Below the pieces are notes generated by a model. That model searched no databases. It saw only the letters and a list, made by a program, of their open reading frames with translations, and was not told the origin of the DNA. A stretch of DNA of 64,000 nucleotides, taken from NCBI GenBank assembly GCA_963824905.1, contig CAWGRH010000014.1, positions 124,001-188,000 on the forward strand, given 5' to 3'. A program made the position numbers and the translations under genes. Shown here one piece after another: positions 8,802 through 17,281 of this stretch (its first letter is position 1; every line of letters begins with the position of its first letter). The DNA comes from JAJPKK01 sp963824905 (lineage in GTDB: Bacteria > Pseudomonadota > Alphaproteobacteria > Rhizobiales > Xanthobacteraceae).

Positions 8802-9496
8802 TCGAACTGGGTCAGCCGGCGGTGCGCGAAGCGCTGGACCATCTCGGAAACGACGAGAGCGCCGAGCGCGATCACGATGGCGATGGCGGTGAGCCGCCAG
8901 GCCATCTCATCCCCGCCAGGCACCTGAGTGTAGGTGTAGATCGCCGCCGAGATGGTCTGGGTTTCGCCGGGGATGTTGGAGACGAAGGTGATGGTGGCGC
9001 CGAACTCGCCGAGCGCCTTGGCGAAGCACAGGATCGCGCCGACCACGATGCCGGGGATGGCGAGCGGCAGGGTGACCAGGGCAAAGGTCCACGGACCGTT
9101 GGCGCCGAGCGTACCGGCCGCATTCTCGAGACGCTTGTCGATCGCCTCGAAGGAGAGGCGGATGGCGCGCACCATGAGGGGAAAGCCCATGACGCCGCAG
9201 GCGAGCGCAGCTCCGGTCCAGCGAAACGAGAACACGATGCCGAAATGATCGGCGAGAAACGCGCCGAGCGGTGCACGGCGCCCCAGCAACATCAGGAGGA
9301 TGTAGCCGGTGACCACCGGCGGCAGCACCAGCGGCAGGTGGATGAATCCGTCGAGCAGTACCTTGCCGGGAAAGCGCCAGCGCGCCAGCGCGTAGGCGGC
9401 GAGAACGCCCAGGGGCAGGCTGAAGACCGTCGCCGTCACCGCGATCAGCAGCGACAGGTGCACCGCGGTCCATTCCTCGGGAGAAAGAGCAAACAC
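8798..9496 (-). CDS. modB: Molybdate ABC transporter permease ModB
   Basis: A 232-residue inner-membrane permease with five or six predicted hydrophobic helices and the EAA-type cytoplasmic loop (LENAAGTLGANGPWTFALVTLPLAIPGI). The run VLPPVVTGYILLMLLGRRAPLG is typical of ModB. The start is a GTG at 9496 because an in-frame TAG lies two codons upstream. The start region has AGGATC/GGCGG as a weak ribosome site. It is followed directly by modC. Confidence 0.9.
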   Translation of the reverse strand: MFALSPEEWTAVHLSLLIAVTATVFSLPLGVLAAYALARWRFPGKVLLDGFIHLPLVLPPVVTGYILLMLLGRRAPLGAFLADHFGIVFSFRWTGAALACGVMGFPLMVRAIRLSFEAIDKRLENAAGTLGANGPWTFALVTLPLAIPGIVVGAILCFAKALGEFGATITFVSNIPGETQTISAAIYTYTQVPGGDEMAWRLTAIAIVIALGALVVSEMVQRFAHRRLTQFE

Positions 9497-9777
9497 CGCC
9501 TATGATCCTGTCGAGACGCTTCGACGCGATGGAACCTTCGCCCCTGCGCCTCGCAAAGACAACGTCACATCGGCGCGGGATGAGGGGCGCAGGCCAAGAC
9601 TCGATGTTCTCCTGCGAACATAACGCAGCGAAGTGGCCAATGTCACGGGCCAGGGCGGTGTCCTCGCCCGCCGCGTTTGAGCGGGCCTCGGAACAAGGCC
9701 AATTTCCCCGCCTGAAGTCCCATGCACAGGTGACCGCGCGAAGCTTGCAATCGCCGGCCGTTCCGCCGATATAGGGG

Positions 9778-9875
9778 TGGGAGGTTGGCGGTGGACGAGC
9801 CACTCGCCAACCGGGTCAGATCCGGAAGGAAGCAGCCCTAACGAGCTCCGGTTCGGGTCGCTCGTCAACCTCCTT
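9778..9875 (+). ncRNA. ffs: Signal recognition particle 4.5S RNA
   Basis: The sequence GGTCAGATCCGGAAGGAAG followed by CAGCCCTAA is the universally conserved SRP RNA tip that binds Ffh. The ends pair: GGAGGTTG at 9780-9787 with CAACCTCC at 9866-9873, and inner stems pair across the hairpin. A TTTT run follows the closing stem. About 98 nucleotides is normal for the bacterial small form. It directs membrane proteins to the translocon. The position just upstream of dnaX is a known alphaproteobacterial arrangement. Confidence 0.95.
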
Positions 9876-10056
9876 TTAAGTCTCGGCGTTTTGCCTTGCG
9901 GTCGTCACCCGGGTGGTACCGGGCGCGCGTCAAGCAGAAGAGTGTGGCGTAGCTGCCCGGCTTGTCCGGCCACGACGCCGAAGCCAGAGAAACCCTTAAA
10001 GAGCAGAGCCGCGGGCTCGCGTTGAACATGCCTCGACTGCGCCGGCTGGAGTTGCC

Positions 10057-11997
10057 ATGAGCCCCGATATGGCCGGCCGCCCCGAAGGTCTCGACCTCGC
10101 CGCCGATCCCGCCGCGCCGGGTTACCGCGTCCTGGCGCGCAAATACCGGCCCGCCACCTTCGACGACCTGATCGGCCAGGAGGCGATGGTCCGCACCATC
10201 TCCAACGCCTTCGAGACCGGACGCATCCCCCAGGCATGGATCCTCACCGGCGTGCGCGGCGTCGGCAAGACCACCACAGCCCGCATCCTCGCCCGCGGCC
10301 TCAACTACGAGCTGCCGGACGGCTCGGTCACCACGCCGACCATCAGGATGCCGGTGCTCGGCATCAACTGCCGGGCGATCATCGAAAGCCGGCACGTCGA
10401 CGTGCTGGAGATGGACGCCGCCTCCCACAACGGCGTCGACGACATCCGCCAGATCAACGATGCCGTGCGCTATGCGCCGGTAAGCGCGCGCTACAAGGTC
10501 TACATCCTGGACGAGGTGCACATGCTCTCGAACCAGGCCTTCAACGCGCTGTTGAAGACGCTCGAGGAGCCGCCGCCTCACGCCAAGTTCGTGTTCGCGA
10601 CGACGGACATCGGCAAGGTGCCGGTCACCGTGCTGTCGCGCTGCCAGCGCTTCGACCTGCGCCGCGTGGAGGCCGGGGTTCTGGTCGCCCATCTCGAAGG
10701 CATTCTCGCCAAGGAGGGAGTGACCGCGGAGCCCGAGGCGCTCGCGCTGATCGCGCGCGCAGCGGAAGGCTCGGTGCGCGATTCGCTCTCGCTCCTCGAC
10801 CAGGCGATCTCCCACGCCGCCGGCGTGGTGCGCGCCGAGGACGTGCGGCAGATGCTCGGGCTGGCCGATGCCTCCCGCATCATTGATCTGTTCGATGCGC
10901 TGATGCGCGGCGATGCCGCAAAAGCGCTCGGCGAGTTGCGCAGCCAGTATGATTCCGGCGCCGATCCGCTGGTGGTGCTCACCGAGCTTGCCGAGTTCAC
11001 CCATTTCGTGACGCGGGTGAAGGTGGTGCCGACGGTGGTCGAGGACCGTTCGCTCGCGGAGATCGAGCGCAAGCGCGGCCGCGAGCTCGCGGCGAGCCTC
11101 TCGATGGGGACGCTGTCGCGCACCTGGCAGATGCTGTTCAAGGGCTTGCAGGAGGTCAAGGAGGCGCCCCGGCCGATCGCCGCCGCGGAAATGGTGCTGG
11201 TGCGCATCGCCTACGCCGCCGACCTGCCGCCGCCGGAGGAGGTCATCCGCAAGCTGACCGATCCCGCCACCCGCGCCGCGCCCGCGCGTGGTACGGCCGC
11301 GTCGTCGCCGGCGCAGGTCAGCGGACAGATGCGCCAGGAGCCGCTGCGGTCGGAAGCCGCCCGCTACGAGCCCGTCCGTGAGTCCGTGCGTCCGCCCCTG
11401 CGCACCGAGCTCCCGCGCAGCGAGCCGCTGCGGGCGTCCGCACAGCCGGCGCTTGCCGCGGTCCCGCAAGCGCCACAGCCGGTCGGCCGTGCGGCCGAGA
11501 CGGGGCCGACGTTTGCGCGCTTTGCCGATCTCATTGCCTTCGTCGCCGAGAGACGCGACCTGCCTCTCAAGACGTTGCTCGAGCGCGACGTCCGGCTCGT
11601 GCGGTTCGAAGATGGCAAGCTCGAGGTGGCGCTCGAGCCGTCGGCCTCACGTGCGTTGATCTCCGACCTCGCGCGCAAACTCTCGGCGTTGACCGGCCGC
11701 CGCTGGATGGTCGTGGTGTCGACCGAAGCCGGCGAGCCAACCGTCAAGGCGCAGGCCGACGCGCGGCGCACCGAATTCATGGCCGGCGTGCAGAGCGATC
11801 CGCGAGTGCAGGACGTGCTGACGCGGTTTCCAGGCGCACAGATCGTCGCCGTGCGCGAACCCGACCGCAGCCTTGCGGCGGCACCGCCGCCGGCGCCCGT
11901 CGATGACGACGAGCCGCCGCCGGACATGCCGCCTTACGACGATGAATCGGCGTTCGGCGCGCATCGCCGGCCGGACGATGTGGACGATGATTTCTAA
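10057..11997 (+). CDS. dnaX: DNA polymerase III subunit tau/gamma
   Basis: A 646-residue clamp-loader ATPase. Walker A is GVRGVGKT (65-72), Walker B contains LDEVHML near residue 151, and the SRC arginine-finger motif appears in VTVLSRCQRFDLR. Domain III follows to about residue 390, then a Pro/Arg/Glu-rich linker and a tau-specific C-terminal domain ending in an acidic tail. The four-cysteine zinc module of E. coli DnaX is missing: only Cys105 remains in GINCRAI. No obvious A-rich frameshift signal for gamma was seen. GGAG lies upstream of the ATG. It forms a conserved block with ybaB and recR. Confidence 0.95.
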   Translation: MSPDMAGRPEGLDLAADPAAPGYRVLARKYRPATFDDLIGQEAMVRTISNAFETGRIPQAWILTGVRGVGKTTTARILARGLNYELPDGSVTTPTIRMPVLGINCRAIIESRHVDVLEMDAASHNGVDDIRQINDAVRYAPVSARYKVYILDEVHMLSNQAFNALLKTLEEPPPHAKFVFATTDIGKVPVTVLSRCQRFDLRRVEAGVLVAHLEGILAKEGVTAEPEALALIARAAEGSVRDSLSLLDQAISHAAGVVRAEDVRQMLGLADASRIIDLFDALMRGDAAKALGELRSQYDSGADPLVVLTELAEFTHFVTRVKVVPTVVEDRSLAEIERKRGRELAASLSMGTLSRTWQMLFKGLQEVKEAPRPIAAAEMVLVRIAYAADLPPPEEVIRKLTDPATRAAPARGTAASSPAQVSGQMRQEPLRSEAARYEPVRESVRPPLRTELPRSEPLRASAQPALAAVPQAPQPVGRAAETGPTFARFADLIAFVAERRDLPLKTLLERDVRLVRFEDGKLEVALEPSASRALISDLARKLSALTGRRWMVVVSTEAGEPTVKAQADARRTEFMAGVQSDPRVQDVLTRFPGAQIVAVREPDRSLAAAPPPAPVDDDEPPPDMPPYDDESAFGAHRRPDDVDDDF

Positions 11998-12119
11998 AAC
12001 TTCGGCATTCCGGGGCGGGGCGAAGCCGCCAACCTGGAAGCCATGTGACGCCGGATCAAAGGGTCCGACCAATTCGATGGCCGGCCGCGGAACGACGTGA
12101 ACATAGGAAAGGCAACGCC

Positions 12120-12437
12120 ATGGACTTCATGGGCATGATGAAGCAGGCGGCCGAGCTCAAATCCAAGATGGAGGCGATGCAGGCCGAGCTCGATCAAATC
12201 GAGGTCGAAGGCGCGGCGGGCGGTGGCATGGTGACGGTAAAGCTCACCGCCAAGGGCGAGCTCAAAGCGGTCACCATCGATCCCTCGCTGATGAAGCCGG
12301 ACGAGAAGGAGATCGTCGAAGATCTCGTGGTGGCTGCGCACGCCGAGGCACGGCGCAAGGCCGAGACGCTGATGCAGGAGAAGATGAAGAGCCTCACCGG
12401 CGGCCTGCCGCTGCCGCCGGGGCTGAAGCTGTTTTGA
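12120..12437 (+). CDS. ybaB: YbaB/EbfC family nucleoid-associated protein
   Basis: A 105-residue protein opening MDFMGMMKQAAELKSKMEAMQAELDQIEVEG, the conserved amphipathic helix of YbaB. It continues with GGGMVTVKLTAKGELKAVTIDPSL and ends LTGGLPLPPGLKLF. The family forms dimers that bind DNA and is almost always encoded between dnaX and recR, as here. AGGAAAGG lies just upstream of the ATG. Confidence 0.93.
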   Translation: MDFMGMMKQAAELKSKMEAMQAELDQIEVEGAAGGGMVTVKLTAKGELKAVTIDPSLMKPDEKEIVEDLVVAAHAEARRKAETLMQEKMKSLTGGLPLPPGLKLF

Positions 12438-12454
12438 AAGTGACGAGCGAAGCG

Positions 12455-12609
12455 CTCCCTCTCCCCGCGTGCGGGGAGAGGGTCGGGGTGAGGGGGCGGT
12501 TTCGCGAGTTTGAGCTTCTGAGAATGCGCTCGAACGCTCAGATTCGCGGCGAGGCCCCCTCACCCGTCGCGCTATCGCGCGCCGACCTCTCCCCGCACGC
12601 GGGGAGAGG
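12455..12609. repeat. Intergenic inverted repeat, family A, copy 2
   Basis: Same structure and orientation as the copy at 4870: outer arms CCCTCTCCCCGC and GCGGGGAGAGG, inner arms GGGTGAGGGGGCGGTTT and GGCCCCCTCACCC. The central sequence has diverged more than the arms, which suggests selection for, or a mechanism preserving, the stem. It separates ybaB from recR, normally a tight pair. Confidence 0.85.
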
Positions 12610-12655
12610 TTAAGGTCAACGCGAAAGCCCTTCCGCCAGGAATACATCTGCACAG

Positions 12656-13258
12656 ATGGCTGCCATTGCCGGTCCTGAAATTGAACGTCTGATCCAGCTC
12701 CTGGCGCGGTTGCCGGGGCTCGGGCCGCGGTCTGCCCGTCGCGCCGCGCTCGCGCTCATCAAGCGGCGCGAGCAGCTGATGGCGCCGCTCACCGCCGCGC
12801 TGCAGACGGCGATGGAGAAGATTTCGGTCTGCAAGATCTGCGGCAATATCGACAGCCAGAATCCGTGTGCGGTGTGCACCGATCCGCGGCGCGATCCCTC
12901 CGTCATCGTCGTGGTCGAGGACGTCGCCGATCTCTGGGCATTGGAGCGCGCCCACGTGGTCAATGCGCGCTATCACGTGCTCGGCGGCACGCTGTCGCCG
13001 CTCGACGGCATCGGCCCCGACGATCTCTCAATCGACGCGCTGGTGACCCGCGCTCATGCGCCCGAGGTGAAGGAGATCATTCTCGCGCTCAACGCCACCG
13101 TCGACGGCCAGACCACGGCGCATTACGTCACCGACCTCATCGGCGGGGCGAACGTGACGGTGACCCGGCTCGCGCACGGCGTTCCCGTCGGTGGCGAGCT
13201 CGACTACCTCGACGAGGGAACGCTTGCTGCCGCGATGCGCAGCCGCACGCCGTTTTGA
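12656..13258 (+). CDS. recR: Recombination mediator RecR
   Basis: A 200-residue protein. The N-terminal helix-hairpin-helix (LARLPGLGPRSARRAALALI) is followed by a C4 zinc finger at Cys59, Cys62, Cys71 and Cys74. The Toprim domain starts VIVVVEDVADLWALE and continues to about residue 175. RecR works with RecO and RecF to load RecA at gaps. Length and order are canonical for the family and it follows dnaX-ybaB. Confidence 0.95.
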   Translation: MAAIAGPEIERLIQLLARLPGLGPRSARRAALALIKRREQLMAPLTAALQTAMEKISVCKICGNIDSQNPCAVCTDPRRDPSVIVVVEDVADLWALERAHVVNARYHVLGGTLSPLDGIGPDDLSIDALVTRAHAPEVKEIILALNATVDGQTTAHYVTDLIGGANVTVTRLAHGVPVGGELDYLDEGTLAAAMRSRTPF

Positions 13259-13269
13259 GGAATTGCCTT

Positions 13270-13304
13270 GTAGCCTGGGTTGAGCGCAGCGAAACCCAGG
13301 CTAC
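13270..13304. terminator. Strong hairpin between convergent recR and ampG
   Basis: A 12-bp perfect stem, GTAGCCTGGGTT pairing with AACCCAGGCTAC, with a short GC-rich loop. It lies in the 57-base gap between the convergent ends of recR and ampG, so it may stop transcription in both directions. There is no T-run on either side, so intrinsic termination is unproven. The GCGCAGCGAAACCCAGG wording is also typical of a dispersed repeat in this order. Confidence 0.5.
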
Positions 13305-13315
13305 GGATCGCCGAC

Positions 13316-14701
13316 TCAAGCGTGCTTCGGGTCGATCACCTTGAAGTGGCCGCCGCGCTGGAGCACCGCGAGCAGCATCAGGCTCGGGATCGCCGCGGCG
13401 GCACAGATCGCGAAGAACAGCGGCCAGCCAGCGTGCTGCGCCATGTAACCTGCCGTCGCGGAAAGATAAGTGCGGCCGACAGCGGCGAGCGCGGTGAGGA
13501 GCGCGTACTGGGTCGCAGTGTGCAGCGGATTGCGGCACAGCGCGCTCAGATAGGCGACGTAGATCACCGTGCCGATGGCGCTGGTGAAGTTCTCGGCGAT
13601 GATCGCGAAGGTGAGCCAGCGGATGTCGTGGCCGACGATCGCCTGCCACGAGAAGGCGAGGTTCGCCGAGGCCTGCAGCAGGCCGCCGATCCACAGGCTC
13701 GTCGCCAGCGGATAGGCGCGCGCGACGAAGCCCCCGGCAAAGCCGCCGAGCAACAACGCGGCAAGACCGACGCCCTTGATGATCGCAGCGTATTCGTTGC
13801 GCGAGAAGCCGAGATCGATGACGAAGGGCGCCGTCATCGTGCCCGAGAGCGCGTCGGTGAACTTGAACAGCACGACGAAAGCGAGGATCAGGGTCGCGTG
13901 TTCGAAGGTGAGGAAGTCGCGAAACGCGCCGATGGCGGCTTCGGCGACGCGGGCAACCGGATTGTGCTTTGCGTGAAATGCGAGCGCCGGTGCCGACTTC
14001 TCCGGCTCGGTCGCAATGAGCGTCGTGATCATGCCGATGACGACAAGCGAAGCCATCGCGATGTAGCCGGCGCTCCAGGCTTCGCTCTTGGCGAGGCCGA
14101 GCCCCTCGAAGCCGCTGACAATGAACAGCGCGCCTGCGGTCGAGACGAGCATGCCGATGCGGTACGCGGCGACGTAAGAGGCCATGCCGGCCGCCTGCTC
14201 GCTTTCCGGAAGGCTCTCGACGCGGAAGGCATCGACGACGATGTCCTGGGTCGCCGAGCAGGTGGCAACGAGGAGCGCACCGAGCGCGACCAGCCAGGGA
14301 TTGGCAGCGGGATTGGTCACCGCGAGAAAGACGATCGCCGCGATCAGCAGGAGTTGCGAGAGGATGAGCCACGCCCGCCGACGTCCCAGGACACGCGACA
14401 ATCCCGGAACATCGAGCGCATCGACCAGCGGCGCCCACAGGAACTTTACCGTGTACGGCGTGCCGACGAGCGCGAACAACCCGATGGTCGCAAGATCGAC
14501 GCCAGCCTCGCGCATCCACACGAGCAGCGTCGAGCCCGACAGCGCGAGCGGCAACCCGGACGAGAAGCCGAGGAACATGACGATGAGGACGCGCGGGCGC
14601 AGATAGACCGAGAGCGTCTCAGCGAAGCCGGGCTTGTTCGCTGACTTGTCCGCGAGGGTGTCGGGAAGCGCGACGGCGCTCGAGATCGGGCCGACCTGCA
14701 T
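13316..14701 (-). CDS. ampG: AmpG-like muropeptide MFS permease
   Basis: A polytopic protein of about 460 residues with roughly 12-14 hydrophobic helices. YLRPRVLIVMFLGFSSGLPLALSGSTLLVWM and ATQDIVVDAFRVE are hallmarks of the AmpG/acetyl-CoA transporter family. AmpG imports anhydro-muropeptides from the periplasm for cell-wall recycling and can influence beta-lactamase induction. The ATG at 14701 overlaps the rmuC TGA by one base (TGATG), so the genes are coupled. A GTG one codon earlier is an alternative. Confidence 0.85.
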   Translation of the reverse strand: MQVGPISSAVALPDTLADKSANKPGFAETLSVYLRPRVLIVMFLGFSSGLPLALSGSTLLVWMREAGVDLATIGLFALVGTPYTVKFLWAPLVDALDVPGLSRVLGRRRAWLILSQLLLIAAIVFLAVTNPAANPWLVALGALLVATCSATQDIVVDAFRVESLPESEQAAGMASYVAAYRIGMLVSTAGALFIVSGFEGLGLAKSEAWSAGYIAMASLVVIGMITTLIATEPEKSAPALAFHAKHNPVARVAEAAIGAFRDFLTFEHATLILAFVVLFKFTDALSGTMTAPFVIDLGFSRNEYAAIIKGVGLAALLLGGFAGGFVARAYPLATSLWIGGLLQASANLAFSWQAIVGHDIRWLTFAIIAENFTSAIGTVIYVAYLSALCRNPLHTATQYALLTALAAVGRTYLSATAGYMAQHAGWPLFFAICAAAAIPSLMLLAVLQRGGHFKVIDPKHA

Positions 14702-15873
14702 CACTCACCTGCCTGCAGGCGCAGCGGCAGCGGGGCCGGCGCCGCGCTGTCGCCGTCACTGAAGTCGAGCGCATCGATGCGGCCGGCGCGGCGGCCGATC
14801 TTTTCGGACGAAATGAGGATCTGCCGCATATCTTCCCCCGCCTGGCCATGATGTTGCTGCAATTTGACCACGCGGTCCTGCAGCCGTCCCACATCCTCCA
14901 TCAAGCGCGAAACTTCGGCACGAATGAGGTCAGCGGCCTCGCGCATGCGGGCGTCCTTGAGGATCTGCTGCATCACCTGGACCGCCAGCATCAGGAGCGA
15001 CGGCGAAACGATCACCACCCGGGCGCGGTAGGCCTTCTGCACGAGATCGTCGAAGCCGTCATAAAGCTCGGCATAGACCGACTCCGACGGCACGAACATC
15101 AGCGCCATGTCCTGGGTCTCGCCGGGCAGCAGGTACTTGTCGGCGATGTCGGAGATGTGCTTCCAGACGTCCTGGCGCAGGCGTTGGCACGCGCGGGTGC
15201 GATCCTCGTCCGATTTGCATCCGCGCAGCGCGGTGATTCCTTCCAGCGGAAACTTGGCGTCGATCACGAGCGGGCGCTGGTCGGGCAGGAAGATCACGCA
15301 GTCCGGCCGGGTGTTGTTGGGCAGCGTGTGCTGGAAGGCGTAAAGCGACTTCGGCAGCGCGTCCTGGATGATGGTCTCCATGCGCGCCTGGCCGAAGGCG
15401 CCGCGCGCCTGCTTGTTGCCGAGCACGTCGCGCAGCGAAACGACCTGGTGCGATAGCTCCGACAGGTTCTTCTGGGCATGGTCGAGCACGGCGATGCGCT
15501 CGTTGAGGCTTTGCAGCCGCGCCATCGTCTGCCGCGTCGTCTCGTCCATGGAGTGGCCGATCCGGGTGGAGACCGCGTCGAGCCGCTCGGCCACGACGCG
15601 CGCAAGCTCGGCCTGCCGCCCGCCGAGGCCCTCGCCGAGCGCCTGCAGCCGGCCGGCGGTTTCGGCCTGAATGCGGGCGAGGTCGGCGATCCGGGCCTCC
15701 ATCGCCTCGTCGAGGCGCGCCTGCCGGACGGCATCCTCCAGCCGCCGGCGCGATCCCCGCGCGGAGAGGACCGCAATGGCGATCAGCAGCGCCAGCACCG
15801 CCGACGCGAAGGCAAGACAGGCGGTGCCCAGGGTGACGTCGACCCCGGCAAAGGTGAGGAGCGGCTGGTTCAT
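14701..15873 (-). CDS. rmuC: DNA recombination protein RmuC
   Basis: A 390-residue protein with an N-terminal membrane segment (about residues 13-36), then a coiled coil rich in Arg/Glu/Leu to about 150, then the RmuC nuclease-like domain. That domain includes LVIDAKFPLEG and MALMFVPSESVYAEL. RmuC proteins limit inversions at short inverted repeats, which is notable in a genome with so many palindromes, though that link is only inference. It is translationally coupled to ampG downstream. Confidence 0.9.
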   Translation of the reverse strand: MNQPLLTFAGVDVTLGTACLAFASAVLALLIAIAVLSARGSRRRLEDAVRQARLDEAMEARIADLARIQAETAGRLQALGEGLGGRQAELARVVAERLDAVSTRIGHSMDETTRQTMARLQSLNERIAVLDHAQKNLSELSHQVVSLRDVLGNKQARGAFGQARMETIIQDALPKSLYAFQHTLPNNTRPDCVIFLPDQRPLVIDAKFPLEGITALRGCKSDEDRTRACQRLRQDVWKHISDIADKYLLPGETQDMALMFVPSESVYAELYDGFDDLVQKAYRARVVIVSPSLLMLAVQVMQQILKDARMREAADLIRAEVSRLMEDVGRLQDRVVKLQQHHGQAGEDMRQILISSEKIGRRAGRIDALDFSDGDSAAPAPLPLRLQAGE

Positions 15874-15970
15874 GGGAAGGTTCTACCCGATTCGGCCGTC
15901 GCGGACGAACGAAGGGCGAACGCTAGCCGGGGATATGATTAAGGTCGAACCGAATTGATCTGCGGATCAC

Positions 15971-15986
15971 GTACATATATCTGTAC
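15971..15986. promoter_or_regulatory. Palindromic operator of the yefM-yoeB operon
   Basis: GTACATATATCTGTAC is a near-perfect palindrome with GTACA and TGTAC arms, 33 bases upstream of the yefM start. The E. coli YefM-YoeB operator is built on TGTACA cores, so this is the expected autoregulatory site. The AT-rich centre probably overlaps the promoter. Confidence 0.6.
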
Positions 15987-16018
15987 CGATATCGATCTTG
16001 AGAAAGTCAGGCCAAGCC

Positions 16019-16285
16019 GTGAGCCACGTTTCCTACACCGAGCTTCGCGCAAATCTCGCCAAATACATGGACGAGGTGTGTGACACCCACGCCGCGCTTC
16101 ACATCACGCGGCAGAACGCGCGCACGGTGGTGCTGCTCTCGGAGGAAGAGTACGAGGGGATGCTGGAGACCCTACATCTGCTGCGAAGCCCCGCGAATGC
16201 GGAACGCCTGCTCCGCTCGCTCGAAAGTGCCGAAAAAGGCGCGCTGGCCGAGCGTGACCTCATCGAGACCCAGCCGCGCGAATGA
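16019..16285 (+). CDS. yefM: YefM/Phd-family antitoxin
   Basis: An 88-residue protein opening with SHVSYTELRANLAKYMDEVCDTH, the Phd/YefM fold that binds operator DNA. ALHITRQNARTVVLLSEEEYEGMLETLHLL follows, and then an acidic C-terminal tail that would wrap the toxin. I chose the GTG at 16019, since family members start right before SYTELR; a TTG at 15998 is the alternative. The stop overlaps the toxin start as ATGA, the usual coupling. Confidence 0.88.
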   Translation: MSHVSYTELRANLAKYMDEVCDTHAALHITRQNARTVVLLSEEEYEGMLETLHLLRSPANAERLLRSLESAEKGALAERDLIETQPRE

Positions 16286-16545
16286 GGCTTCTGTGGTCGG
16301 ACGAGGCCTGGGAAGACTATGTCTACTGGCAGCAGAACGATCCGAAAGTCCTGCAGAGCATCAACGATCTCATCCGCGACATCCGGCGCGATCCTTTCAA
16401 GGGGCTCGGCAAGCCGGAGCCCTTGAAGCACAGCCTCGCCGGCTGGTGGTCGCGACGCATCACCCGCGAGCATCGGCTCGTCTACCGGGTGTCCGGCCGC
16501 GATGCCGAATTGCTGGAGATCATTCAGTGCCGGTATCATACGTGA
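16282..16545 (+). CDS. yoeB: YoeB-like ribosome-dependent mRNA endonuclease toxin
   Basis: An 87-residue RelE-superfamily toxin very close to E. coli YoeB across its length (WSDEAWEDYVYWQ, RRDPFKGLGKPEPLKH, SRRITREHRLVYRV). Catalytic Glu46 and Arg65 fall at the E. coli numbers, and His86 matches His83. The last residue is Thr where E. coli has Tyr84, so the ending is CRYHT rather than CRYHY. Active toxins cleave mRNA in the ribosomal A site. The Thr replacement could weaken cleavage. Confidence 0.9.
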   Translation: MRLLWSDEAWEDYVYWQQNDPKVLQSINDLIRDIRRDPFKGLGKPEPLKHSLAGWWSRRITREHRLVYRVSGRDAELLEIIQCRYHT

Positions 16546-16604
16546 ACGGCATCGTCCTTCCGGCGGATTGACCCCATCCGGCCTAGCCCTTACATCGCGG
16601 TTTC

Positions 16605-17129
16605 ATGGCACTGCGCGACATCATCATCCTGCCCGACAAGAGATTGCGAAGCGTTTCGAAGCCGGTCGGCAAGATCGACGACGACATCCGAACGCTGGTC
16701 GCCGATATGTTCGAGACCATGTATGACGCGCCCGGCATCGGGCTTGCGGCAATCCAGGTCGGCGCGCCGGTGCGGGTCGTAACCATGGACCTCTCGAAGC
16801 GGGAGGAACACAGCGAGCCGAAGGTCTTCATCAATCCCGAGATCGTGTCGTCCTCGGAAGAAAAATCCGTCTACGAGGAGGGCTGCCTCTCGATCCCCGA
16901 CATTCACGAGGACGTCGAGCGGCCGGCGCGGGTGAAGGTCAAGTATCTCGATCTCGACGGCAAGCCGCAGGAGGCCGATGCCGAGGGCTTGTTCGCCACC
17001 TGCATCCAGCACGAGATCGATCACTTGAACGGCGTGCTGTTCATCGACCACATCTCCAAGCTCAAGCGCGACCGCGTCGTGAAGAAGTTCACCAAGTCGG
17101 CGAAACGGGCCGTTGCCGAAGAGGGGTGA
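16605..17129 (+). CDS. def: Peptide deformylase
   Basis: A 174-residue metalloenzyme with all three family motifs: GIGLAAIQVG (44-53), EEGCLSIP (metal ligand Cys94) and QHEIDH (His136, Glu137, His140). It removes the formyl group from nascent proteins. The next gene downstream is fmt, which encodes the matching formyltransferase, separated by a repeat element. No clear ribosome site precedes the ATG. Confidence 0.96.
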   Translation: MALRDIIILPDKRLRSVSKPVGKIDDDIRTLVADMFETMYDAPGIGLAAIQVGAPVRVVTMDLSKREEHSEPKVFINPEIVSSSEEKSVYEEGCLSIPDIHEDVERPARVKVKYLDLDGKPQEADAEGLFATCIQHEIDHLNGVLFIDHISKLKRDRVVKKFTKSAKRAVAEEG

Positions 17130-17139
17130 GCGCTGCAAT

Positions 17140-17253
17140 CCCTCCCCGTTTTCGGGGAGGGTGGCCGAGCGATAGCGAGGTCGGGTGGGGTCCGCGAGCG
17201 CAGCGAGCCAGGAAGAAAGAACCCCACCCTGCCCTCCCCGAAGACGGGGAGGG
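17140..17253. repeat. Intergenic inverted repeat, family B, copy 1
   Basis: Outer arms CCCTCCCCGTTTTCGGGGAGGG and CCCTCCCCGAAGACGGGGAGGG, each itself a small hairpin, flank GGTGGGGTCCGCGAGCGCAGCGAG and a matching CCCCACCCTGCCCTCC run. A second copy is at 21402-21525. It lies between def and fmt and leaves only about 30 bases for the fmt leader. Confidence 0.85.
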
Positions 17254-17281
17254 AAAGTGACGCCCGATCGATCGAGACCTC

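Noticed and set aside
9497..9777. A remnant of modA upstream of modB
   Set aside because: No frame on either strand shows a signal peptide or a ModA-like motif.
9865..11469. A 534-codon minus-strand open frame across dnaX
   Set aside because: dnaX is beyond doubt on the plus strand; the antisense product has no family features.
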